Assembly: GCA_002704225.1 (NCBI GenBank)
Contig: PAFU01000030.1
Span: forward strand, 4,535-68,534
Source: Gammaproteobacteria bacterium
GTDB taxonomy: Bacteria; Pseudomonadota; Gammaproteobacteria; Pseudomonadales; Azotimanducaceae
DNA length: 64,000 bases
Direction: 5' to 3'
A program made the translations under genes and the position numbers. Positions 26,648 through 35,791 of the stretch are shown piece after piece; positions within the stretch are counted from its first letter, which is position 1; the number at the start of each line of letters is the position of its first letter. The notes under the pieces were generated by a model, which saw nothing but the letters and a program-made list of their open reading frames with translations, was not told the DNA's origin and made no database searches.

Positions 26648-27268
26648 TCAGGCCTTGGGAATGTCGTTCATGTACATCGGCTGATCATAGCCCATCTGCA
26701 CAGCTGGCCTTAAGGCGATCACCTCATACCACCGTTTAACATTCGCGAAATCGGCAAGGTCAATGCCCTGCCATTCAAACCGGGAAACCCACGGCCAAAT
26801 CGCCACATCAGCAATCGAGTACGCACCGGACACGTACTCAGACTCGCCCAATCGCTGATCCAAAACCTGGTATAGGCGCAAGGCTTCATGAAAAAAGCGC
26901 TCCTCGGCATAAACCGACTTGCCGGCGTTATACTTCTTAAAATAGTGCACTTGGCCGAGCATGGGACCGAGCCCACCCATTTGCCACATCAACCACTGCA
27001 GCGTGGTGTAGCGATCATCACCCCAGAACTGCCCGCATTTATCCGCGAGATACATCAAAATCGCACCGGACTCCATCAACGACTGACCGGTATCCTGATC
27101 CACGATGGCCGGAATTTTGTTGTTTGGGGAAATGGCGAGAAAATTCGGGTGGAATTGTTCTTGCTCTTGCAGATTGACCGCATGGCAACGATAGGCCAAG
27201 CCCATTTCCTCCAAGGCGATGGAGACCTTCCGGCCATTCGGCGTGGGCCAGGTATACAAATCAATCAT
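26648..27268 (-). CDS. Glutathione S-transferase, Nu/YfcG-like
   Basis: A 206-residue GST. MIDLYTWPTPNGRKVSIALEE and SPNNKIPAIVD match the E. coli YfcG/YghU group, which has disulfide-bond reductase activity with glutathione. SGAYSIADVAIWPWV is the C-terminal domain signature. ATG 27268 has GAGG eight bases upstream; 16 extra residues in the open frame are rejected. It is convergent with the HIT gene (8 bp apart). Confidence 0.92.
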   Translation of the reverse strand: MIDLYTWPTPNGRKVSIALEEMGLAYRCHAVNLQEQEQFHPNFLAISPNNKIPAIVDQDTGQSLMESGAILMYLADKCGQFWGDDRYTTLQWLMWQMGGLGPMLGQVHYFKKYNAGKSVYAEERFFHEALRLYQVLDQRLGESEYVSGAYSIADVAIWPWVSRFEWQGIDLADFANVKRWYEVIALRPAVQMGYDQPMYMNDIPKA

Positions 27269-27387
27269 CGGGCGTACCTCGCTGTGTATCGTTTTGTGCT
27301 TGGTCTTATCACGCACTGTCTCAGGGTACTAGGACGACGGGACAAAATTAAAGCACACTTAGACCGGCCAAATTACGCGACATCAAC

Positions 27388-28041
27388 ATGCTTAAGAAAA
27401 TCCAAACACGCGTTGCCGGACCCGCGGGCGATATCGAGTTAAGTCTTGACCTGCCAGATCAACCAAGCAACATCGCCGTGCTGTGTCACCCCCACCCGCT
27501 CTACGGCGGCAGCATGCACGACGGCGTGCTGCAAATTGCCGCCGACGCCCTGCTGAACCATGACCTAGGCGTTGCGCGCTTTAACTTTCGCGGTGTCGGC
27601 GCGAGCCAAGGCATTAGCGGGAAAACCACCGACGAAGAAAAATCTGCCGCACCGTATGCACCACCAGAAGTCGGTGACTTGCTGGCGGTCACTCGCTGGC
27701 TCGCCAACGAACATAACGCGCCAGCGCCGTTGTGCGCGGGATATTCGTTTGGAGCCCATGTGCTGTGGCATGCCCTATCTCTACTGACAGCGGAACAGGC
27801 ACTGATGATCGCCCCGCCAACGGCCGCGATGACCTTTCAGCACATAGAACACTCAACGCCAAAGCGCATTCACACGGTCTGGTGCGATGATGATGACTTT
27901 GTCGACTCCAACTACTTTGCGGACAAACCCAACGTGGAGTGTTTGACGCTTAGTGGTGGCGGTCATTTCTTCGCCGGCCAAGCAGACAATCTGGCATCAG
28001 CCGTGGTCTCTGCCCTGATTCGGAGCCCTATCCGCGAATAA
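27388..28041 (+). CDS. Alpha/beta hydrolase (COG2945 type)
   Basis: A 217-residue compact hydrolase. Seen: AVLCHPHPLYGGSMHDGV, FNFRGVGAS, nucleophile elbow AGYSFGAHV, and the final His in GGGHFFAG. This form is a conserved proteobacterial esterase/acyltransferase-like family of unknown substrate. Its last 14 bp overlap the 3' end of the opposite-strand hydrolase gene. Confidence 0.9.
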   Translation: MLKKIQTRVAGPAGDIELSLDLPDQPSNIAVLCHPHPLYGGSMHDGVLQIAADALLNHDLGVARFNFRGVGASQGISGKTTDEEKSAAPYAPPEVGDLLAVTRWLANEHNAPAPLCAGYSFGAHVLWHALSLLTAEQALMIAPPTAAMTFQHIEHSTPKRIHTVWCDDDDFVDSNYFADKPNVECLTLSGGGHFFAGQADNLASAVVSALIRSPIRE

Positions 28042-28822
28042 ACCCCGACATGGCATCCAGCACCTGGTTGGGCTGTTCGCTTAACATCGAATGTCCACAT
28101 CCACGCAGATGGGTGACCTGACTGTTTTGCAGCATCCCAGCTACCGCCATACCTGCCTTGGGCGGCGTCATCTTATCTTGGTCACCGGTTATGATCAGCG
28201 TCGGCGTCAGAATCGGGTCGTAGTGCTGGGTCGTAAAGCCATTGCAGGCGGAAAAATCCTTGAAGTAAACGTCGTCGGCCACTCGCTCTAACAGACGTTC
28301 ACCCATATGCAAATTGGATGTCCCCGGATTCTCGCTTGCACCCAGTTGGCTGCGCTGTCCGTGACTCCACGTATTGGCCATATCAATAGCGGCGTGGTCG
28401 TTGTCTTTGGCTGCACTGAGGAGAACATCCGCCACTGGCATGGGTGCTGAGGTACCCAGCAGAACCAATTGATCGATCAATGCCGGATACCGCGCCGCCA
28501 AGCTCATACACACGAGACTTCCCATGCTGTGCCCAATCACGGTCACATCGCTGGCCTGGGCCGCCGATGTTTCGATCAGGCGGCCTAACCAATCGGCCAT
28601 CGTGTCCACTGAGTCCAATGCCGGCCCTTCCGATTTCCCATGCCCGGGCAAATCCACCGCCATGACACGGTATCCATGGCGCGCAAAATACCGAGCCGGC
28701 ATCACCCATACAGTATGATCCATACCCGCGCCATGCACGAAAAAGATCGCAGGAGCCTCTTCTGCCGGGTGTCCGCTACCGTTACTGAAACCCACGTTTT
28801 TGCCGTCTAGCTGAATATTCAA
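28028..28822 (-). CDS. Alpha/beta hydrolase coupled to metY
   Basis: A 264-residue hydrolase: FVHGAGMDHTVW oxyanion loop, VDLPGHGKSEG, nucleophile GHSMGSLV, catalytic His in GCGHSMLSEQP. The ATG overlaps the TGA of the sulfhydrylase gene (28819-28822), so it is translated with it. A homoserine acyltransferase-like role is conceivable from the context, but the sequence is closer to generic esterases. Confidence 0.9.
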   Translation of the reverse strand: MNIQLDGKNVGFSNGSGHPAEEAPAIFFVHGAGMDHTVWVMPARYFARHGYRVMAVDLPGHGKSEGPALDSVDTMADWLGRLIETSAAQASDVTVIGHSMGSLVCMSLAARYPALIDQLVLLGTSAPMPVADVLLSAAKDNDHAAIDMANTWSHGQRSQLGASENPGTSNLHMGERLLERVADDVYFKDFSACNGFTTQHYDPILTPTLIITGDQDKMTPPKAGMAVAGMLQNSQVTHLRGCGHSMLSEQPNQVLDAMSGFIRG

Positions 28823-30168
28823 GACACCTTCTCCCCTTGCTGTGCTGCCGCTTGTTTGTGCAATTTCTCTACGGCTCTCAGCGCACCCTTCAGGTCATTG
28901 ATCAGATCCTTGGCGTCTTCCAAGCCAACACTTAGGCGAACCAATCCCGGACCAATTCCAGAAGCCCGCAGGCTGGCTTCGTCAACCCGATGATGTGTCG
29001 TGCTTGCCGGATGAATCACCAAGGACTTGGCGTCACCTACGTTGGCCAAATGTGAGAAGACATTCAGGCTCTCAATAAAGGCACGCCCTGCGTCGCGTCC
29101 CCCTTTAATCTCGAAACTGAATACTGCGCCGCAGCCCTTGGGCAGCATCTTTTGCGCCAACTCATAATCTGGGTGACTGGGTAAGCCCGGGTAAGATACC
29201 GACTCAACCATAGCGTGTTGTTCCAAATATCCGGCCACTTCCAAGGCATTCGCCACATGCTTTTGCATGCGTAGCGGCAAGGTCTCCAATCCTTGCAGAA
29301 TCTGGAAGGCAGTCATGGGTGCCATGCAGGCACCAAAATCGCGAATACCTTCTTTGCGGGCCCGCGTAATAAAAGCCGCCGGACCGAATTCATCAGCAAA
29401 CACCAAATTGTGAAAACCCTCATAGGGTTCGCTCAATGTTGGAAACTTGTCGCTGCTTTGCCAGTCAAACGTACCGCCATCCACCACCACACCGCCGACA
29501 ACCACACCATGACCGCTGAGAAATTTTGTCGCCGAATGCACAACCAAGTCAGCGCCAAGCTCTATCGGCTGACAAAGATAGGGGGTCACGAAGGTCGCGT
29601 CGATCAATAGCGGCAAGTGATGGGCATGAGCGACTTCGGAAAGCGAAGGGATATCCAACACTTCCAGGCCGGGATTGCCCAGCACTTCACCAAACACCAG
29701 TTTGGTATTCGGCTGAATCGCGCTGGCGAAGGCATCCATGTCCCGAGGATCTACAAAGGTCGTAGAAATACCGAAACGCGACAACGTGTATTCCAGCAGA
29801 TTGTGCGTGCCGCCATACACAGAGCGCGACGACACAATATGATCACCGGCGCTCAAAATCGTCGTGATCGCCAAATGCAAAGCCGCTTGACCGCTGGCCG
29901 TCACCACCGAACCCACGCCATGATCTAGCGCGGCCATGCGCTCTTCCAACACCGCGTTAGTCGGATTGGACAGGCGGGAATAGACATGACCGGCGCGCTC
30001 AATATTGAACAGACCTGCCGCCACATCCGAATCGGGAAAAACGAAGGCGGCACTTTGATAGATCGGCGTGGCTCTGGCACCGGTAGTGGGATCTGGCACT
30101 TGGCCTGCATGCAGTGAGAGGGTATCGAACCCCATACCCTGGGGGCCACGGTGCTTGGAATTTGTCAT
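28819..30168 (-). CDS. metY: O-acetylhomoserine sulfhydrylase
   Basis: A PLP enzyme of the Cys/Met metabolism family (449 residues) that makes homocysteine from O-acetylhomoserine and sulfide, or takes methanethiol. Seen: LHAGQVPDPTTGARATPIY, YSRLSNPTNAVLEERMAAL, ASGQAALHLA, and the PLP lysine in HSATKFLSGHG. The length (about 430-450) favours MetY over MetB/MetZ. AAGGAT precedes ATG 30168. No SAM or SAH riboswitch is visible in the 57 bp leader. The adjacent methyltransferase and hydrolase may form one transcript with it. Confidence 0.93.
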   Translation of the reverse strand: MTNSKHRGPQGMGFDTLSLHAGQVPDPTTGARATPIYQSAAFVFPDSDVAAGLFNIERAGHVYSRLSNPTNAVLEERMAALDHGVGSVVTASGQAALHLAITTILSAGDHIVSSRSVYGGTHNLLEYTLSRFGISTTFVDPRDMDAFASAIQPNTKLVFGEVLGNPGLEVLDIPSLSEVAHAHHLPLLIDATFVTPYLCQPIELGADLVVHSATKFLSGHGVVVGGVVVDGGTFDWQSSDKFPTLSEPYEGFHNLVFADEFGPAAFITRARKEGIRDFGACMAPMTAFQILQGLETLPLRMQKHVANALEVAGYLEQHAMVESVSYPGLPSHPDYELAQKMLPKGCGAVFSFEIKGGRDAGRAFIESLNVFSHLANVGDAKSLVIHPASTTHHRVDEASLRASGIGPGLVRLSVGLEDAKDLINDLKGALRAVEKLHKQAAAQQGEKVS

Positions 30169-30216
30169 GTTATATCCTTCTGAGAAGCCGCTAGTTTGCC
30201 CTGTTGCGGGGCATAT

Positions 30217-30239
30217 TTGCTCGGCTATTTGCCGAGCAA
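30217..30239 (-). other. Hairpin at the end of the methyltransferase gene
   Basis: TTGCTCGGC and GCCGAGCAA form a perfect 9 bp stem with a 5-base loop spanning the methyltransferase stop codon. No U-run follows, so it is not a standard terminator; it may modulate readthrough into metY. Confidence 0.4.
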
Positions 30240-31298
30240 GTAGTAATTATTCATCGGGTTTTCAATCGCGAGCAATTCAAATTCGCGAAACCCTGCCTGA
30301 GCCGTCATTTCGCGAGCCATGGGCTCGGTAAACCCTAACGTGCCCAAGCCTGCACCATCGGCGGTGGATAAACCGCTATTCATGCACACGGTCACAGAGA
30401 ATCCATAAAGCAGAGCCGCGATGGGATGGTGCTTGAGATTGTCCTCAAAAGAATCAAATCCCTTGATGTCCTCGCACAACCAACGGCCGTCATCTTTCAA
30501 TGCACCGTAGATCTGGTCGATCAAGTCTTGCGGGTAGGGTGTGTCGTGAATGACATCGAACGTCGTAATGAGATCGAAGACGGGGTTTTCCGGCAATGGC
30601 TCTTGAAAAGGATTGCACAGCCGAACGTTGGTCAGGCCCGTCTCCTGCAAATTCGCCCGCGCTCGCGCTAAGGCCTCATCGGATGTGTCATAACCCACAA
30701 AGGAACTCCTTGGATAGGCCTCAGCCAGCGCAATAACAGCCAACCCACCCCCACAGCCGACATCGGCTACATCTGCCCCGGCAGACAGTCGGTCGTGCAT
30801 ACCGGGTATGAGCGGAACCATTTCAGCAACCAACCGATTCTTTTTGGTAAACGCGCCCATACGCTCAATACCGCAGGCGCAGTTTGGGCCATGATCGTCG
30901 TAACTCATACCGATACCGGTACGAAATGCCTCCTCCAGCTTGGTCACCGCGGGAAAGACCGCCAACGCGGAATCGAAACCACCCATCAAGTAAGCAGGAT
31001 GATCCGCATCCGCCAGCACTGCATAGGCCTCCGGAGAAATGGCGAATTGATTGGCGCCTTCCACGTACTCCACCTGTCCGATGCAGGCTTGCTGGTAGAG
31101 CCATTCTCTCACCCAACGTTCATGTAGGGTCAGGTGAGCGGCCAGTGCCTCGCTGGAGCATGGTCCTAACTCAGACAAGGCTCGATAGAGACCGAGCCGA
31201 TCGCCAAGCACGGTAATGGCACAATTGAAGCTGGCAGCCACCATGCCACCGGTTTGCTTCACAAAGAGGCCCAACTTGTCCTCATCAATTGATCTCAT
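30225..31298 (-). CDS. Class I SAM-dependent methyltransferase with winged-helix N-domain
   Basis: A 357-residue protein. Residues 1-100 form a dimerisation/winged-helix region (ALSELGPCSSEALAAHL, ERWVREWLYQQ). The Rossmann core has motif I VADVGCGGGLAV and acidic VGYDTSDEAL, then TFDVIHDTPYP. The architecture resembles O-methyltransferase-like proteins of the Rv2258c type. It is 57 bp upstream of metY, so it may make a methylated product linked to sulfur metabolism (inference). Confidence 0.9.
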   Translation of the reverse strand: MRSIDEDKLGLFVKQTGGMVAASFNCAITVLGDRLGLYRALSELGPCSSEALAAHLTLHERWVREWLYQQACIGQVEYVEGANQFAISPEAYAVLADADHPAYLMGGFDSALAVFPAVTKLEEAFRTGIGMSYDDHGPNCACGIERMGAFTKKNRLVAEMVPLIPGMHDRLSAGADVADVGCGGGLAVIALAEAYPRSSFVGYDTSDEALARARANLQETGLTNVRLCNPFQEPLPENPVFDLITTFDVIHDTPYPQDLIDQIYGALKDDGRWLCEDIKGFDSFEDNLKHHPIAALLYGFSVTVCMNSGLSTADGAGLGTLGFTEPMAREMTAQAGFREFELLAIENPMNNYYLLGK

Positions 31299-31390
31299 AT
31301 GTCCCCCCAGTTTTCATTCAACACGCACAGGTGTCAGTAAGCGAACATCACGCTAATCTATCGCACCACGCATTTATAGAGGTTCCCGAC

Positions 31391-32338
31391 ATGATGGATT
31401 TCCCCCAACCGCAAATGATTGCCGTCAATGGCGTGGAACTTGAGGTATTTACCGCAGGCGCCGGCAAGCCCATTGTCCTGTGTCACGGCTGGCCGGAGCA
31501 TGCGTTTTCCTGGCGTCATCAGATTCAGCCCTTAGTCGACGCGGGCTATCACGTCATCGTGCCTAACCAACGAGGCTACGGCCATTCCACCAAACCCGAC
31601 GATGTCACCGACTACGCGATTGAGCACCTGACAGGTGACCTAATCGGCCTGCTGGATCACTTCGGTTACGACAACGCATGTTTTGTCGGACACGATTGGG
31701 GGGCCATCATCGTCTGGAACTTGGCCATGATGCATCGCGAGCGCGTGTCTCGTGTCATCAACCTCAGCGTGCCATTTATGGAAAGGGGCGAAACCGAATG
31801 GATTGGCTTCTGGGAAAAAATGCTGGGTCCAGATTTTTACATGGTGCATTTTAACCGGCAGCCCGGTGTGGCTGACGAGGTGTTTGCAGACAACGCCACG
31901 CAATTCCTGAGCAACTTATATCGCACCAACCAATGGCAGCACCCAAGGCCGGACCTTGGCCCCGGTATGAACATGATAAACATGGCCCAAGATCCCGCGC
32001 TTGCGGACGGCGTGCCAGGGGATCCCATTATGAGCGATGCGGAAATGCAGGTCTTTTTAGACGCATTTGCCTTGTCGGGTTTTACCGGTGGTATCAACTG
32101 GTACCGCAACCTCACCCGCAACTGGCAAACGATGGGGGCCTTCGAGCAGCACATCTATCAACCCACGCTGGCGATCTTCGGCGACTACGACATGGTGCCT
32201 AAATCAAAAACGTTGGCGAAACGGGTAAGCACGTTGGAAGTCGTGGACTTTCCCTGTGGGCACTGGATACAACAGGAGATGCCTCAGGAAACCAATGCCG
32301 CCATGCTGGAATGGCTAGGAAGGTATTACGCTGCATAA
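31391..32338 (+). CDS. Epoxide-hydrolase-like alpha/beta hydrolase
   Basis: A 315-residue enzyme. The nucleophile elbow is GHDWGAI with Asp, as in epoxide hydrolases and haloalkane dehalogenases, not Ser. HGWPEHAFSWRHQ and RGYGHSTKP are epoxide-hydrolase landmarks, with catalytic His in CGHWIQQE and a lid containing NWYRN for the ring-opening tyrosines. ATG 31391 follows AGAGG at eight bases. The upstream extension to 31289 would overlap the methyltransferase gene. Probably opens xenobiotic or fatty-acid epoxides. Confidence 0.92.
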   Translation: MMDFPQPQMIAVNGVELEVFTAGAGKPIVLCHGWPEHAFSWRHQIQPLVDAGYHVIVPNQRGYGHSTKPDDVTDYAIEHLTGDLIGLLDHFGYDNACFVGHDWGAIIVWNLAMMHRERVSRVINLSVPFMERGETEWIGFWEKMLGPDFYMVHFNRQPGVADEVFADNATQFLSNLYRTNQWQHPRPDLGPGMNMINMAQDPALADGVPGDPIMSDAEMQVFLDAFALSGFTGGINWYRNLTRNWQTMGAFEQHIYQPTLAIFGDYDMVPKSKTLAKRVSTLEVVDFPCGHWIQQEMPQETNAAMLEWLGRYYAA

Positions 32339-32369
32339 AGCAGCCCCTGAAATGACAGAGCATGCGCGT

Positions 32370-32396
32370 GCAGGCTGCCTCTCACAGACAGCCTGC
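32370..32396. other. Hairpin between convergent genes
   Basis: GCAGGCTG / CAGCCTGC, a perfect 8 bp stem with an 11-base loop between the ends of the epoxide hydrolase and MAPEG genes. No U-run; a weak bidirectional terminator at most. Confidence 0.35.
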
Positions 32397-32408
32397 TGTG
32401 CTCGCTCA

Positions 32409-32795
32409 CTAACCGACCGCAGCAATACCCATCTGATACAGGGTCGCTAAAATCATTACCGTATTAGCGATCAGACCCAAACCAAAGCCGAGGCTGCGGC
32501 TCTTTTCAGGGTCGGTATAACCACGAAAATACATCAGGCGACCCACCACGAAAAGCAGCCCCATGGCTGCGGCGAGGGTTTCGCTCACTGAGTAAGCGCA
32601 AGCAAAAATTGCCGGCAAAAACACCACCAATTGCTCGGTGGTGTTTTGGTGAGCGCGAAAAAAGCGCTCAAAGCTTTCATTACCCGTGGTCGCGGGAGCG
32701 GGGACCTCAAAGCGTCCGCGGGCGCGTCCAACCTCAATGCCAAACCATGTGTATTGAAGCAATGCCAGCATCACCACGACGACTACGTATTCCAT
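32409..32795 (-). CDS. MAPEG-family membrane protein
   Basis: A 128-residue four-helix membrane protein. The family pattern is clear: helix 1 VVVVMLALLQYTWFG, a cytoplasmic loop with NESFERFFRAHQNTTEQLV, helix 2 VFLPAIFACAYSV, then GLLFVVGRLMYFRGY. FxRxxxNxxE-like and GRxxYxxGY residues match glutathione-binding MAPEG proteins. ATG 32795 has AGGA five to six bases upstream. Likely a glutathione transferase or peroxidase for lipid electrophiles. Confidence 0.92.
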   Translation of the reverse strand: MEYVVVVVMLALLQYTWFGIEVGRARGRFEVPAPATTGNESFERFFRAHQNTTEQLVVFLPAIFACAYSVSETLAAAMGLLFVVGRLMYFRGYTDPEKSRSLGFGLGLIANTVMILATLYQMGIAAVG

Positions 32796-32835
32796 CTTCC
32801 TCTCCCTGATTAATCGTATGTAAGTCCAAGCGACC

Positions 32836-33273
32836 TTAGCTTGGATCAACAGCGATCATAAACGCTCCAGATGCTTCCGCCACAACAAAGTCGTCGGCTT
32901 TGCGAACCAGCTTCCCCTCCATTTGGGCCAAGCGACCCTTGCGCTTGATACAGCGACCCTCTAGGCGTATCGGGGTACCCACGGCCAGCTCGGCTCGATA
33001 GCGGATGTCCGCCTTCGCCGTAAAGCAGCGGTCACCCTGCAACCAAACCCAATTGGCCATCACATCATCCAGCAAACTGAACACGATGCCCCCGTGGGTG
33101 ACTTGGTCGTAGCCCATGTGTTCGGGTCCCGGGGTGAATTCCCCGCGACAGACATCCGCATCCATGACGAAGGTGACCCCCAAGCCAATGGGGTTGGCGG
33201 GGCCACAGACAAAACAGTGATTGCTTCCACTGGCCAGCTGTTCGGCGCGTTTTTCTGATAGGTCTTCCGTCAT
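32836..33273 (-). CDS. PaaI-type hotdog thioesterase
   Basis: A 145-residue hotdog-fold protein. It starts with a CFVCGPANPIGLG cap motif, then VTHGGIVFSLLDDVMANWVW (active-site helix) and ADIRYRAELAVGTPIRLEGR. The CFVCG-xxNPxGL form is a conserved branch of acyl-CoA thioesterases. It lies 40 bp upstream of the MAPEG gene on the same strand. Confidence 0.92.
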   Translation of the reverse strand: MTEDLSEKRAEQLASGSNHCFVCGPANPIGLGVTFVMDADVCRGEFTPGPEHMGYDQVTHGGIVFSLLDDVMANWVWLQGDRCFTAKADIRYRAELAVGTPIRLEGRCIKRKGRLAQMEGKLVRKADDFVVAEASGAFMIAVDPS

Positions 33274-33438
33274 TTGATCTTCCCGATGAATAAAAAGTTA
33301 TCGCTATACACCACCGCGATCTGCACACTCGACCGCGCACTGGACGGCGATAGTTCGCTATGATGAACCTTTTCTATGGAGAGCAGTATCCGGTGACCCT
33401 GCGGATTTCCAAACCGTTTGAGTCACCTGACGCAATAG

Positions 33439-34056
33439 ATGTATACCACCACGCAAATCCGCGAGGCCTTAGAAGCGCATAGGCCATCTCTCGTAACCCC
33501 AGGTAAGAACACGCGGCAAGCCGCAGTGGCCGTGATATTGCGCGAGCACAATGAACAAACCGGACAGAGTGATCTGTTGTTCATTCAGCGCGCGAACCGT
33601 GATGGCGATCCATGGTCTGGGCAAATGGCGTTTCCCGGCGGGCATCGAGAAGCCGAAGACCCCAGTCTACTGGCTGCAGCCATGCGAGAAACCCATGAAG
33701 AGATCGGTTTGAGCTTGGCAAATGCCGAGTATCTAGGAGCCTTAGATCACCAAGAAGCACGACCGAGAGGGAAAACGCTCAACATGTTGGTGGCCCCACA
33801 CGTCTTTATCACCAAGGACACCCCAGACTTCACCCCCAATCGCGAGGTCGCCGACGTGGTGTGGGCCCCATTATCCACCTTGGCCGGAAATTCGCTGCAC
33901 GACACCCAAACCCTACCCATGGCCGGCACCCCAACCGTTTTCAACGGCTATCGCCTCAGCGGCGGGCACTTTGTCTGGGGACTGACCTACCGAATGTTGA
34001 AAACATTTTTCACCGCCATCGACAAAGCCTGGCAGCCGCCGGTGGAAATCGACTGA
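33439..34056 (+). CDS. NUDIX CoA pyrophosphatase
   Basis: A 205-residue NUDIX enzyme like E. coli NudL. The CoA-specific block LLFIQRANRDGDPWSGQMAFPGG (residues about 46-68) precedes the NUDIX helix with MRETHEEIGL. It would split CoA and acyl-CoA to 3',5'-ADP and phosphopantetheine. ATG 33439 has no strong ribosome site. It is convergent with the Hsp70-like gene (3 bp apart). Confidence 0.93.
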   Translation: MYTTTQIREALEAHRPSLVTPGKNTRQAAVAVILREHNEQTGQSDLLFIQRANRDGDPWSGQMAFPGGHREAEDPSLLAAAMRETHEEIGLSLANAEYLGALDHQEARPRGKTLNMLVAPHVFITKDTPDFTPNREVADVVWAPLSTLAGNSLHDTQTLPMAGTPTVFNGYRLSGGHFVWGLTYRMLKTFFTAIDKAWQPPVEID

Positions 34057-34059
34057 ATC

Positions 34060-35457
34060 TCAGGGCTGAAACGTCAACCCACGGAAATTGGCGATGGCCA
34101 AACCAGCGGCCACACTGGTAAACGGATCGTGTTCAACGACTCGCTGAGGGAAGCGATCTTCTAGCAGCTGCTTGACCGCTGGTATCAAGCTGGAACCACC
34201 GGTGCCCAGCACGATGTCGATATCGCTGTGTACCATACCCGCCTTCGCAACGGTTTCGTCCAATGCCTGAGCTACCCGCGCAAGCGGCTCAGCTATCAGA
34301 TCCTCAAAATGCTTCCGGCTTAGATCCACGCGCAAATCAATCTCTGGGACATCCAAATAGGCAGACTGCTGGCTCGAAAGGTCTGCTTTTAACGTCTTAA
34401 TACGAGCAAATATCAAATAGCTGAGATTGTGCTTGATCACGTCTCGCAGGCGTTCGAATTTGTGCGTCGCCGGGCCACCCGCGGCAATACGCTCCATTAC
34501 CGGCGTGGTGAATCGATTTTGATTCAGAGTATAGGTCACCGCCCAATTGACCAGCAGGTCTTCAAAATCTTCAAAGGGAAAGCGCGTTTCAATTTCACGG
34601 TCGAAGCCGCGGCGACGCCACATCTCACCCTTACCCAACTCCGGGAAAAGCAATTCACGAAACAAGATCTGATCCAGATGATCACCGCCCAACCCAATAC
34701 CGTGAGTGGCTACGACAGAGAAATTCTGACCGTCACGTCGCAGCACGCAAAAATCCAGCGTGCCGCCACCAAAGTCTAAACACAGCAGGGTTTCGCCTTG
34801 TGCGCCTGCATTGCTGTGCAAAAAACTGACCGCGGCCGCGATAGGTTCGGGATAGAAGTGCTGCTTTTTGACCCCCGCGTAGCCAAATGCCTCGCCCAAG
34901 CGACTCAACGCCAACTGATTTGAAAACGCGTCACGCCCCTCAAAATTCACCGGATAGCCCAAATTGGCGCTGGCGACCGTACCCACCTCCGCCTCAATGC
35001 TTTGTCGAATCCGCAGCAGCAAGGGGGTAATAAGTGCCACCAGTCGAAACGGATGATCGAAAACCATCAGACGACGGACATCTTCGTCGCCAAGCAGGCG
35101 TTTCGTGCCGCGGAACAGTCTTCCCTGCAAACTGCTGTCCGTTACGGCTGCGCCATATACCTTCTCTGTGGCTGTCTCTACCTCGCCCGGGGCACCGTCT
35201 TGGCCGCCACCCTCTACAAACTGGCTGGTCTCTCCGATCACCTCAGGCACCAGTTCCACGGTGCGGCCGGTGTTATCCGCAATGTATTGATCCACCGCCA
35301 TCTGGCCGGTTTTGGATGTCAGCGCTCGATCGATGTACGTTGCCGAGGGAATAATGGCATCGGCGCTTTCCAGCTGTACCAGTCTCAACTCATCGCCATC
35401 GAATATCGCGGCGGCAGAATTACTGGTACCAAAATCGATACCTATGCCTTTTGTCAT
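34060..35457 (-). CDS. Hsp70-family protein, YegD-like
   Basis: A 465-residue actin/Hsp70-fold ATPase with only the nucleotide-binding domain. Seen: GIGIDFGTSNSAAAIFDG (phosphate 1), LCLDFGGGTLDFCVLRRDG (phosphate 2) and LGTGGSSLIPAVKQLLE (adenosine). The size and motifs match E. coli YegD, lacking the substrate-binding domain of DnaK. ATG 35457 begins the conserved sequence; the open frame upstream is not supported. Divergent from the zinc-ribbon gene. Client or role unknown. Confidence 0.92.
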   Translation of the reverse strand: MTKGIGIDFGTSNSAAAIFDGDELRLVQLESADAIIPSATYIDRALTSKTGQMAVDQYIADNTGRTVELVPEVIGETSQFVEGGGQDGAPGEVETATEKVYGAAVTDSSLQGRLFRGTKRLLGDEDVRRLMVFDHPFRLVALITPLLLRIRQSIEAEVGTVASANLGYPVNFEGRDAFSNQLALSRLGEAFGYAGVKKQHFYPEPIAAAVSFLHSNAGAQGETLLCLDFGGGTLDFCVLRRDGQNFSVVATHGIGLGGDHLDQILFRELLFPELGKGEMWRRRGFDREIETRFPFEDFEDLLVNWAVTYTLNQNRFTTPVMERIAAGGPATHKFERLRDVIKHNLSYLIFARIKTLKADLSSQQSAYLDVPEIDLRVDLSRKHFEDLIAEPLARVAQALDETVAKAGMVHSDIDIVLGTGGSSLIPAVKQLLEDRFPQRVVEHDPFTSVAAGLAIANFRGLTFQP

Positions 35458-35596
35458 TAAAAATACTCGGTCTATGATGCGGCGGCATCTTACCTGCGAC
35501 GCTATCCAGCGCCAACCACGTTCCAACAGATCCCAAGATGCGTACAATTGGTACCTATGAGAAAGAAGCACGCCGTTTCCGTTAGGTGATGTTGAG

Positions 35597-35791
35597 ATGG
35601 TAAAGCCCACTGACCTGAACAAATTCCGCAAGCAGCGCCGCAAGGAGCGAGGTTCCGGCAGCACCCTGTGCCGTTCAGGATTTCATCAATGGAAAGACGA
35701 TGAGGCCAAACAGTTTGACGTCAAGCAGGGGCGCTTAGTCAGCGTGCAGCGGTGCGCCCGCTGCAATGCGACTCGAACTCGGGTCAGCTAG
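35597..35791 (+). CDS. Small zinc-ribbon-like protein
   Basis: A 64-residue basic protein. The N-terminal basic segment [11 protein letters not shown] is followed by LCRSGFHQW and RCARCNATR; a Cys/His pair plus CxxC could bind one zinc. A similar small protein recurs in gammaproteobacteria without known function. ATG 35597. Its last 8 bp overlap the end of msrA on the opposite strand. Confidence 0.75.
   Translation: MVKPTDLNKFRKQRRKERGSGSTLCRSGFHQWKDDEAKQFDVKQGRLVSVQRCARCNATRTRVS

Noticed and set aside
30169..30224. SAM riboswitch before metY
   Set aside because: The 57 bp leader is too short and only holds the end of a simple hairpin.
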